Under the pieces are notes generated by a model. The model was not told the origin of the DNA, searched no databases, and was given only the letters and a program-made list of their open reading frames with translations. Made by a program: the position numbers and the translations under genes. Positions 20,921 to 30,800 of a stretch of DNA of 64,000 nucleotides are shown piece by piece (the stretch's first letter is position 1; each line of letters begins with the position of its first letter). Origin of the DNA: Marsupella aquatica. Taxonomy: Eukaryota > Marchantiophyta. Location: contig OZ316898.1 in NCBI GenBank assembly GCA_973895155.1, forward strand, positions 186,001-250,000, read 5' to 3'.

Positions 20921-21680
20921 CTGTACAAGACGGTCGTTCAGTGCTGGAATTCCGCCAGAAATATCAATCATAGCAGCACGGATCCCGGTAACTAGGTTAC
21001 TTGCGGACGTCGGCTTGCGGAAGTCCATGTCAAATAACGACAAGACTATCTCCCTACGGAATTTTGTTTCCTTGACACAAGCACTTGGCGTATCTCAAGA
21101 TAAACACACCACAACTGTGGCCATCACTCTGGTGAGGAATATCATTCCGATATATCCGTTCCCAACCTGAGAGATCCAAGTTGACACCAGTTCTCCAGCC
21201 AATTTCGTCGGCGTAGTACTTCCCAACAATATCTAGCACCCCAGGATTTTGTCGATTATGAACTAGAGAATCTAAGTACTCCAGCCGTTTCTCCTTCGGA
21301 TACAAGACTACCAATGACCAATGTTCTTTCACAACATTGTGTACTGGAAAGACCAGTTTCTCGTATTCACTGATTTTTAGCGGAAACTCCTTTGTCCAAG
21401 CTGCTATCTCCTCGTAAAAAATGGTAGGATCCATGGAGAGAAGCTCAAAATGGTGTGTTTGGAAGAATTTGACGAGGTCTGACTTTCCAACTCTATCGAG
21501 AATCAGTTCGAGAAAACTCAAATAAGCGTTAATTATATCATCGGTGAGCAACTCGCGCGGTCTCAGACACATCATATGTTTCCTCTTGATCGAGTGTTGT
21601 AAGAACTTGGTCAATAGCTCTTCCATATCCTTAGAAGGATCAAGGCATTGATCTATTCGACTAGCCAAATTTTCAAAAAA
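20921..21680 (-). CDS. Ulp1-type (C48) SUMO protease-like exon, with a frameshift
   Basis: Ulp1 cysteine proteases cleave SUMO precursors or SUMO conjugates. The exon is bordered by the acceptor tttttgcag (at 21680) and the donor CAG|GTAATA (at 20921). The catalytic set is complete: His in EHWSLVVLY, Asp in YLDSL, and Gln and Cys in HQSDGHSCGVFILRYAK (the usual DCG is SCG). After this, a stop at 21054-21056 ends the frame, but the next frame stays open from just before it to the donor (SLFDMDFRKPTSASNLVTG..). The exon is 760 bp, one base more than a multiple of three, and both borders are phase 0. This fits a single-base insertion near 21055-21065. Without it the protein would run on into the FCP1-like exon. 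The frameshift follows the catalytic Cys, so a truncated protease could still be made. Confidence 0.65.
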
Positions 21681-21832
21681 CTGCAAAAAACAGAGATTTC
21701 AGAACGCCTTCAAATAACGTACTGAGGTTGTAGCCTAAGGGTTGTAGCCTCAGAAAACAGAAACAATAACAGATCAATAATAAAATAATGACGTCTATAA
21801 TAGAAACTTTAAGCTTATAGCTTGCGAATGAC

Positions 21833-23778
21833 CTTTGGATTGGGTGGATCCGGCCTTTTCGCAACTGATCTCTTGGGTGCCTCAATCGCAACAACATCCT
21901 TCAGCCCTCCTTGAGACCGCAGTGATCGCTCCACCGGACCAGTTTGCGAAGGTTGGAGCGATGAGGCGGGAAGACCTTCAAATGGTTGTGGCATTTGTTT
22001 CAAATATTCCACAATCTGGGAATCCGATTCCAAAATATCCGGTGCCACAATTTCTGCGCGAGTCACCTCTGCAATATATCGGGGTCGAGACCACGAACCC
22101 GGTTGCGTCAAGTCAGCTGTTAGTCTCTTAACGACTTGAGCCGAGTCTGGTGCCAAAAACGTTCCCAGGTCTTGCACTCGATTCTCGGAAAAGCGGACAT
22201 TATTGATGATTGTCTCCATTCTGGATGCAGTGGCAGTCTTCTCCTCGGTAATCAAAAGACCCTTCCAATATTGCAAAGCAAGGACTACCTGGACTCGGAG
22301 CTGCTCCGGTGAATATTTATTCCAATCATCCAACGACACCGTACTTAAGGGTGGATCGTTAAATTCAAACTCCGAGCAAAGAAAATAGTCTAATATTTTC
22401 TTCTTAACTGCAACTGAGGGTGAAGAAGGCTTCTTCAAATTCAGCCTTATTTTTGGTAGACGTTGTGCCTTAGGAATAAGCGAAAGATCCTTGGCCCTCT
22501 CGGCCTCCTTCCTCGCTGCCTCCAGTCTTGCGGCTTCTTTTCTCTCCAGTCTTGCGGAATCCACCTTTTCCGCCTCCAACTTCTCCGCCTCCACCCTCTC
22601 CGGTCTTGCGGTCTCGTCCGCCATCCTCTCGGCCAGCAGCCTCTCAGCCGCCTCACTCTCCGCCTTGGCCCTATTTTCCTCTATCACTAAAAGGACTCTC
22701 GCTGCCTCCGCTTTCTCAGCCTGGGCTTTCTCCGCCTGGGCTTTCTTCGCCTGGGCTTTCTTCGCCTGGGCTTTCTCCGCCTGGGCTTTCTTGGCCTCCG
22801 CTTTCTCAGCCTGGGCTTTCTCGGCCTCCGCTTTTTGAGCCTGGGCTTTCTCGGGCTCCGCTTTCTGAGCCTGGGCTTTCTCGGGCTCCGCTTTCTGAGC
22901 CTGGGATTTCTCGGCCTCCGCTTTCTCAGCCTGGGCTTTATCAGCCTGGGCTTTATCAGCCTGGGCTTTCTGAGCCTGGGCTTTCTCAGCCTCCGCTTTC
23001 TGAGCCTGGGCTTTCTCGGCCTCCGCTTTCTCAGCCTGGGCTTTATCAGCCTGGGCTTTTTGAGCCTGGGCTTTCTCAGCCTCCGCTTTCTCAGCCTGGG
23101 CTTTCTCGGCCTCCGCTTTCTCCGCCTGGGCTTTCTCGGCCTCCGCTTTCTCAGCCTCGGCTTTCTCCTTCTTCTTCGCGGCAGTTGCTTTTCTAGCTGC
23201 TGCCTTTTTCTTCTTATCCTCCTTCTTTTGAAGCTGCTCTTGCCGGGCCGCCTCTTGTCGGGCCGCCTCCTCCTGCCGGGCCGCCTCCTTCTTTTGAAGC
23301 TCCTCTTGCCGGGCCGCCTCCTGCCGGGCCGCTTCCTTCTTTTGAAGCTCCTCTTGCCGGGCCGCCTCCTGCCGGGCCTCCTCCAGCCTGGCCTCCTCCA
23401 GCCTGGCCGCCTCGTGCCGGGCCTCCTCCTGCCGGGCCGCCTCCTCTCTGGCCTCCTCCTTTCGGGCCGCCTCCTCTTGGTCCACCTCATGTCGAGGCTC
23501 CTGTGTGGCCTCTTCATCAGAGTCCTCAGCGTCCTCAGAACCCTCCATCTCCTCGTCCTCTTCATCAGCGTCCTTAGCGTCCTTCATCTCCTCTCCGTCA
23601 CTCTCTTCATCTCCTCTATTGTCGGAATCTCCGATGTCGTTCTGCGTATCGGTCATCCACTATGGATCTTGGTCATTGACATCCCCATCCACGTCACCTT
23701 CCGCGTCACCTTCCCCCTCACCATCCGCATCACCATTGCTCCCTACATCCTCAACATTGAAGCCGCAGTCGACTTGAT
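21833..23778 (-). CDS. Acidic and Ala/Glu/Lys-repeat exon, N-terminal part of the Ulp1-FCP1 gene
   Basis: The exon runs from an acceptor (attttattcag, 23779) to a donor (CCAAAG|GTCATT, 21832) that joins in phase 0 to the Ulp1 exon. If the donor is not used, translation stops at 21815. From ATG 23656 the order is: an acidic Asp/Glu stretch (residues 1-60), an Arg/Glu/Ala repeat with EELQKKEAARQE units (about 65-160), a long run of five-residue units of the form AEKAQ or AEKAE (about 165-320), a charged helix, and a 200-residue globular-looking tail (KIRLNLKKPSS.., DYFLCSEFEF..). The repeats should form a long charged helix. An in-frame TAG (23660-23662) separates ATG 23656 from acidic codons upstream that look like the same exon, so either translation starts at 23656 or the longer form is broken. 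I know no named family for this N-terminus. Confidence 0.55.
22700..23170 (-). repeat. 15-bp coding minisatellite (AEKAQ/AEKAE units)
   Basis: About 30 tandem 15-bp units. On the plus strand the unit reads GCCTGGGCTTTCTCA, alternating irregularly with GCCTCCGCTTTCTCA. Each unit encodes five residues, with third-position and Glu/Gln variation between units. Such arrays gain and lose units easily. Long antisense frames over this stretch are by-products of the repeat. Confidence 0.85.
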
Positions 23779-23896
23779 CTGAATAAAATCAGATCATTTG
23801 ATAAGAATGACTCACGCGTGAAAAGAAATGTTATGAATGTCCACGCGCATGTTCGCGTGACGCAATAAAAAGTAAGAGGTTTCAAAAGTAACTTAC

Positions 23897-24310
23897 CTTG
23901 GATTGGCCCACTAGGGTACTCCGTTGGTCGAATGTACAATCGATCGGAATCTTCAGAGAGTGCATACTCTTGCAATAATTGATTACAAATATTATCAGGG
24001 ATTATCCGAACAAGATTTCTCCCTTCATGCATGAATGTCGTATTTGGCTATGAGGACGCGATTCTACTACTCTATGATACTGGTAAACCTTCTGCGCCCA
24101 GGTTACGCTATAAGCATTTTTATGACAAAATGCAGATAGTCAATGAGCTCCCAAATCTCACACACACAACCCAGTCGTTAGGCTCTCCGGAAACGCAAAG
24201 GTTTACCAGCAATATATCGGTGGAAAATATAAAATACCGGAATCTCAGGACGAACAGCTTCCCAATCTGTGCATGCATAGTTGTTGGCATTCTTGTCCGA
24301 GCTAGTGTCC
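23897..24310 (-). CDS. Probable 5' exons of the Ulp1-FCP1 gene
   Basis: A strong donor (CCAAG|GTAAGT, exon end 23897) closes a frame that includes RNLVRIIPDNICNQLL and YALSEDSDRLY upstream. Further upstream (about 24310-24220) is another coding-like stretch with Asp/Gly/Ser-rich residues and WEAVRPEIPVFYIFHRYIAG ending at a GTAAAC donor. No start codon or promoter could be fixed. The linkage to the exon at 21833-23778 is by order, strand and splice sites only. Confidence 0.35.
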
Positions 24311-24330
24311 CCGTCACCGTCACCGAATAA

Positions 24331-25705
24331 ACTGCCCGAACAGGATGTCTCCGAACACGACCCTCGTTAGCTATTCAACAAGGATCGATTATGAAAGAGG
24401 GAAAAAAATATCTAACCCATTACGATGAATTTACTGGTAATCCCGACTTTGACAGATGTACCTACTCCTTACCTCTCCAAGCATTTTAATAAACTTTTTT
24501 TTAAGTGTGGTCAGCTGTCTCTACTATTGTATGCTCGCCTGCCTCAATCAATGGGAGACCAAATTGCGCTGCAAAAGTTGCATTGAAGCCAACTTTATGT
24601 TCCTCGCGTTAATTCTGAATGCATGCAGCTGCGCGCGCCCACCTGCGGCGTCTCCATGCGTTTTGCTCAAGAAGGTGTCTCTCGTTTGTTTAATTTCACC
24701 CGGGGTTTCTCCAGCACCGAGAACATCTCCTTCCCAGTATTCCTCAAAAGTCCTCGCTTCTCATTCTTGTTTGATCTGAATTTCATCATGAATGGTGTCG
24801 CGGGTGGGGGGGTGGGGTGGGGGCAGACCTAGACCTGCGCCTTGGTTAACGCTGGCTCACTTTCCCATCTGAGCATCGGATTCTCTTTGGAAACTTCTAC
24901 CGAGATTAGCAAACTATAAAGCCTGGCCCTAATTCATCTCTCCCCCATCCATGCCTACATCCGCTTCGATGGCCCTTCCTCATTTGTCCACTGTTTGTAC
25001 CAATGTGCTCGCGTAAATAACAGTAGCATTTCATGTGGCGATCGAGGGTCCTTTGGCATTATACTAAGTAACACCGATGCCGCATATATGTGGACATCCC
25101 TAACACACTGCCGTATTTCATCAAGGAATGGCGGGACGGTCCAAATCATGTCTAGCCTGGGCGTGTGTACTCTAATCCCAGGATTGTGGTGCGATATCGA
25201 TTAATACCCCAACCGTTGGTACACCTTTCTCGATTGTCATATATATGCCATGTACTTATCACTGGACAGAACTTGGAACACATTAATGAAATCACGGGGA
25301 GGTGACCGTACGTACGGTCCACATACAGCAAGGCTAGCGAGCTGGGCCAAAATCACTTCCCAACACTCTAAAATTCTGTACACTAGCTTCTAACCATCTA
25401 ACTACATTGTCGGCACGTCGAAGTCACGACCTCAAAAAAAACTCTCGATCTTCTTCCCACACGTAATTTTCTGCGTCCTCCGGATTGAAGGGGAACTCGT
25501 CAGTTTGCGTGAGCTCTCCGATCCTTGGCAGGCTACAGCCAGCGGCAGGATCGATCCCTTTTCAATTTGTCATAATACTCCCAAGCTTCATGTCTAATTA
25601 GCATGGGGGAGGACTAGTAGATGTACAAAACTCATCCACCCACTGCTGGATATTGGGATATATGTGGGTGGTGTAAAAATGGAAGGACTGAAGACCACGT
25701 ACATG
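24331..25705. other. No gene recognised
   Basis: Small frames only. The GT-rich stretch 24800-24825 and the acidic-type short frames near 24955-25149 have no recognisable product. Confidence 0.5.
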
Positions 25706-26023
25706 TGTCACGCGATTGACATGGGTCTTAACACCAAAAACGTCACTATGGGTGCCAAAACCATCTCCTTGTACCTGAGGATCACGAAGGGATGTTGTGA
25801 ATGCCGGTAAACACCAGTTTATGCCCTTAACACCAGACTATCATAGCAAGACTCTATCACACATCACCCAAGCTCAATCCCAAGGAACCAAGGTTGGGGA
25901 TCAGATCTGCGCTCATGATAGTTCTGGTGAGAAGGGGTCTTCATATCGGGCCCGTACACACAGGGCCTAGCGCTACGGTGCGCATAGGTCTATACATATG
26001 CTTACTGTCATAGGTATGTTTCT

Positions 26024-26093
26024 ATTCCGCCGCCGGAATGTACCCATAAACCAGTGACTCCTGACTGATTCCCGGCTTAGGGACTTCTAAGCC
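26024..26093 (-). promoter_or_regulatory. Paired hairpins near the 3' end of the family B LTR
   Basis: Stem 1 is GGCTTAG/CTAAGCC (26074-26080 with 26087-26093). Stem 2 is ATTCCG/CGGAAT around a four-base loop (26024-26039). The same pair is at 41727-41796 (second B copy; one pair is G-U wobble) and 55683-55752 (third B copy). Confidence 0.75.
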
Positions 26094-26530
26094 ATTGCCC
26101 CACCACTCTGCCATTCCACTCTCAACAATCAGAGCTATGACAGTCCTCACCCAGCCCGCTTCAATGCACCCGGTACACCTCTCAATGGCGCTGCTAGTTC
26201 CATCATACACTCAGATTGCCTCACACACACACACATCCATGAGAGAAATGAGGCCTGAGAGGAAAACTCAATTAGATTCAAAGATGTGCACAATAGTTCA
26301 CTGAGAACACTTGATCCGAACACTAGGGCCGAAGGCTGTCTCCTCCAGATTATGACGTGCTTGCCCTGCAAGCCCCGTGCTTGCCATGCAAGCTCAATCC
26401 TGAACTCAACCTCCTTCACTACACTTCATTCTTGGGGGCACATACAGATCTCACACCTCCAATTCAGAACGTCAAGTTACGCATGCATAGTTGACTCGAC
26501 TTCAAAGCTGGTACCGGGCCTAACGGCGAT

Positions 26531-26953
26531 CTATCCCAGACTGCAATGAGGCCCGGCCTCACGCTTGCCCTGCAAGCTCAGCTCTGGCCATAGATCCCTT
26601 AGTGCTCTCCACCAGACAAAGGCCGGGACTCCCCATGGATCACGTAGCCTTGCCAGACTGAACTGTAAATGCTCCTCCTGCTGCCCCTTAATTAGTACCT
26701 CAGCCTCCCTAATGTGCCCACCGCAAATTGAATTGAAATCCTCCCCACAGTTTACAATCACCAATACATCACCTATCACCAAGGCTCTGTATCGGGGGAA
26801 AAGAACCCAGTTGTGCTGCCCACTAGAAAGAGCCACAATCCAGCTCGCAAACCTAGCAATCCGTTGTTGTGAAACTTGGCTGATTACTCCCTGAGTAATA
26901 GCACAACCAAGCTCTCCCCAACACGCAGCGTCCAAGTCCAGCCTTGCTTGCAC
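26531..26953 (-). other. Conserved open frame within the family B LTR
   Basis: A frame of about 140 codons lying downstream of the TATA-like box is open in all three B copies (also 40408-40752 plus and 56346-56675 minus). The middle part is conserved (ARFASWIVALSS, NWVLFPRYRALVIGDVLVIV, LARLRDPWGVPAFVW). Two copies stop directly after AFVW; this one runs on 26 codons. None of the three starts with ATG, and the copies differ at many amino-acid positions. It may be the remains of an LTR-resident gene comparable with those of families A and C, or simply conserved non-coding LTR sequence. No known domain. Confidence 0.3.
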
Positions 26954-27496
26954 AGAGCTCCTCCCCGCTACTCAGTCTAAGTGAGATCACACAACTGAAG
27001 TCCCCCCCCCTGCCTCTACCGGAGGGATGCTCTATATACTCTCTCATACTGAGCCCAAATGGGTGGATACTATGCTGCTGGAGCCCCATCCCAGCCCTAA
27101 CAGAGCCGCCACTATCTCTAACTACTGAACCCTAACTCGCAACTTTATTTCTATCTCGAATTGGCTATGTACTTCGGATTCGGCCCTCCTCCATGGTTTT
27201 CGCGAGCTTGCGCCTCCTCTCCCGATTTCTCTATTTAACCATTTTCTGCGTGGATAGCAGCGTTGGAAGCGGCTTGAGCTCCTCTTTCCAACGAGGTCAA
27301 TTATAGCCGATTTGATCAAATACACAGAGAGTTATGCCCCCGCAACCGAGAGGGGGTACTCACTGCTGCGCTAACCCGAGTTTGGCTAACCTAGCTATCC
27401 TATCTAACCCGAGTAGAGCTAACCCGTGGTCTCGGGTTAGGCCACTACCCGCTATCCGCTATCCGCTAACCTAGCCTAAGCTGAGCCCGAATCCGA

Positions 27497-27712
27497 GCTT
27501 ACCTATGCTAACCTGAGGCCGCGCTGACCTGAGCTAAGCTGAAGCCGTGTTGACCTGAGCTAAGCTGAAGCCGTGCTGACCTGAGCTAAGCTGAAGCCGT
27601 TCTTACCTGAGATAAGCTGAAGCCGTGCTTACCTAAGCTAAGCTGAAGCCGTGCTGACCTGAGCTAAGCTGAAGCCGTGCTCACATAAGCTAAGCCGTGG
27701 TCGAACTTGGGT
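27497..27712. repeat. 26-bp tandem repeat within the family B LTR
   Basis: About eight units of GACCTGAGCTAAGCTGAAGC plus CGTGCT, with point changes (for example ACCTAAGC and GTTCTTACCTGAG). A looser array of CTAACCCGAG units precedes it (27370-27440). No unique spacers separate the units. Confidence 0.85.
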
Positions 27713-28068
27713 TAACCCGAAACTGAAGCCGAATCCGCTAATTCCGGCCACAAGTTAACCCGTCACACTAATCAGGCCGTATCTTTCTTAATACACCTCC
27801 ATTTCCCGAGTGTTTTATATCGATTTTACTCGCCTTGACCAGATCTTTCCAATGCTCTTTACAGATCCGGATTTGGTGACATATTGAAAGAGATATGGTC
27901 ACCGACCACCTGCGACATAGCTTTTATTTCCCTACTCTTAACGCCATGATTGCCCTTATTCTTGCCATCTTGCTAATTGTTATGCAATATCAATAGCTAC
28001 TCCTTGCATACAGCAACCTACTTAATCAGATTACAAAATAAGGACCATGTCATTGGCGTCACAACATG

Positions 28069-28393
28069 TCGTGCCGCAATGTCGTTAGTTGCGTTCCACT
28101 CTGCTGCTTAAATAATTAAAAAGAGGTTGATCATTTGGGGCAGCGTACGTACTTCCCATGGACTTTTCATTTTCCCCAATTCAACTTTCCAACACAAGGG
28201 GTACCACTAGACCGGATTATTTTCCTATGGAGTCCAGGGCTATTATATTGAACTTCTGAATGATTGTGCCTCCTCGGAACGTCGATCCGCGTACCGATGA
28301 TCTCCATGTACTAGAATTGTCAGGTATAATTGAGGGTTGGCAAGGTGTTCTATCTCTAATTCCAATTAATAATACACGGAAATTGCGTGAGTC
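28069..28393. other. Short spacer between the B and C solo LTRs
   Basis: No gene or repeat was recognised between the two target duplications. Confidence 0.5.
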
Positions 28394-28751
28394 TGTGACG
28401 CCGCCGGTACGGCGGTTAATGAGTGATTCAGTCTAACTGCGCTCAGCACGCGCGTTAGGTGGGTCTTAGGCCGCTATCATTAGCATAACGACAGTATTTA
28501 GGTAATCATTAGGGGTAGGACATCATTAGGCAATAAGGGGGACTTCAGGTTCGGGCTGGCGGCGGGTCACTATTCGCACACCCGGGTTACGAGCGTGGAG
28601 GGGCCCCTCCCTCGGGTCCGTATAACGAACTTAAGGAAGCGGCCACTGACGCACGCTGACTCAGACCGGCGGAGTGGCCGGTACACCACAAGCGTGAGCA
28701 GTTCAACCTATGGGCGTCGAGGAGACGTCGGGGATCGACGAGCCCTTAAAG

Positions 28752-28759
28752 TATAAAAG
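28752..28759 (+). promoter_or_regulatory. TATA box of the family C LTR
   Basis: TATAAAAG in a G+C-rich setting, about 100 bp upstream of the ATG at 28860. Initiation is expected near 28780-28790, so the LTR-resident frame would be the first gene on the transcript. Confidence 0.65.
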
Positions 28760-30800
28760 GGGAGCCAACCCTTTGTAGTGCACCAGTCCATCAGTCCATG
28801 CGCCAGCTTCGACCCCAGCTCTCTCGTTCTCTCTAGGTCGCCACTACTATCTCCTCTGAATGTCGCACACGATCCTCTCCAGCTCGGCCATTCGATTCTG
28901 GACGCAGTTCCTATCTACCGGAAGGCACTTGGCCGATTCATTGAAACACGCCAACCCGCGCCGATACGAGATCGAACGCGAATACGAGAGAGCCATCCGC
29001 CTAGCAGGACGACACCACTATGTCCTTAACTTTGACTACCCGTCTCAGAGCGAGCTTTACCGACCAGCTGAGGTATCTGGGTACTTCTTCAACGGAGACA
29101 AATATATCGGGTTCTAGGAAGCATTGCTTCGGCTTCCGGACGAGGTCTTCAATATCCCGGGTACAATCGACCTGCAGCGACATCACTTCGACCACATCCC
29201 TGCCCAGGTTCGGGCTGTCATTAACGGCGAGTCCAGTACCAACCGTTCGACAAGGGCGTCCGCACTCGCTTCGGAGAACTTCTACCAGCACCTGCAGAGC
29301 TTCATGGGAACTCGGCCATCAACCAACATGACCAACTCAGCCGGACCCGTAACCGTACCCGTGCCCATGCAACCTCAGCCTCAACCTCAGCTTCAGCTTC
29401 AGCCTCAGCCGCAGCCTAGCCAAACCCCACCACCTATCACCCAGCCAGCACAGGTACGCTCCATCATCAACGCTGTGGATCTTAGCGATGACGACGAGGC
29501 TACCCCACCCTTGACCAGGCGGCCCAGAGGAACAAGCGCTCGGGGGGCCGACACTATATCGTCCCCACCCCCTGCTCTGACCCCAGGAGCGGCCCCAGCA
29601 GACAACATAGTGACCGTGGCCGCCCCGGGCCCGTTACCAACCGCAGTGGCACTCCCCAGGCCCGATCGGGAGGATGGGGAAGTATCACCTTCCCCGAGTC
29701 AGTCACGGGGAAAGAAGAGGAAGGAATCCGCCACTGCATCCGGGTTACCGTTGGCCACGGTAGCCGTAGCCAAGGTGACGATGCATCGCATGGGGGAAAA
29801 CGTTCACAGCAACATCCTCCATCCCAAGCATGCGGTGTACCTGAAGACTCAGGGATTTGAGCACCTCGCCTCTCTCCCCTGGAACACTTGCAGGTACTAC
29901 GGGGAGGACATGACAGAATTCGTCAAGAATTATGACGACGTACGTCAACAGACTCGGCTGCGGGGAAGGAATATGTCCCTCACAGAAGAACGGCTCAAGA
30001 TGATCTTCGGGTTACCCGAAGGTGACCATCGAGTCAAATCACGGGCTCCCGGGGGCAAGGGGGCCAAGTACCAATCTTCAAGTTTTCCCTCAGAGGGATC
30101 AGTAGACAACGGGTTCGTGATGAGGACCTGCCTCATGCCCGAGATAGCTGAGCGGCTGGAGTTCCAGAGGTACGCTCTCCACATGATGGAACCCCGGGGG
30201 GAGATCTCCGCCTCCCAGGTTATCCAGGTCGAGAACTATCGACCTAGGAAATGGGCGTCGTACTTCGCTAAGAAATTCCATGAAGAGATGGAGCGGCGAA
30301 GGAAGACGCTGTACATTGGCGGGAAGGCGTATTTCGCTAGCCATATCGAAATCATTCTTGAGTGGTACGCCCGGTTTGATCGACGAACCCTTCCCCGCAT
30401 CAACGTTACAAAGCTGGTCCCAACTAGGTGGGTTTTTCCGGCATTGGAGAGACGGCCCCAACCCGAGGCCCGAAGTCCAGTGGGCACGCCAGCTTCACCC
30501 ACCCCACCTCCACAAATAGCTGTAATCGTAACCGAGGAGGCGCCGGAGGGGTCGGTCGTCGCAACCGTTGATGCGACCCAACTAGCCGGGCTAAGTACAG
30601 AAGTTGGTACGGTAGAGGTCTTACCCGAACCCGGGTCTCCCAAGGACCCGCCGGTGGCAATTCCGGAGAACCGGACATCGCTGCATGTGATGCCTAGACA
30701 GGAATCACTCGGCCGGTTAAGTGGGTAAAGCAGGAAGGCACCCTAGGAACACCTTAGTATAGTGACAAAACAAGGAAAATATAAACAATTAGGGGCAACC

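Larger units (their letters stand above)
25706..28063 (-). mobile_element. Family B solo LTR (2,358 bp) with target duplication ACATG
   Basis: Read on the minus strand, the element begins TGTGACGCC at 28063 and ends ..GCGTGACA at 25706. The same five bases, ACATG, lie on both sides (25701-25705 and 28064-28068). No gag or pol adjoins it, so it is a solo LTR left by LTR-LTR recombination. Homologous copies are at 39941-42115 (plus, 5'-truncated) and 55365-57194 (minus, cut by a family A element). It contains a TATA-like TATATAGA (about 27031-27038 on the minus strand), a 26-bp tandem array, a conserved reading frame without ATG (26531-26953) and the paired hairpins near its 3' end. Confidence 0.9.

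Noticed and set aside
22528-23782. Long Pro/Ser/Leu-rich and Arg-rich frames on both strands
   Set aside because: Shadows of the 15-bp coding minisatellite; any stop-free phase of the unit stays open for the whole array.
27497-27712. CRISPR-like direct repeats
   Set aside because: The units abut with no spacers and the context is a plant LTR; it is an ordinary minisatellite.
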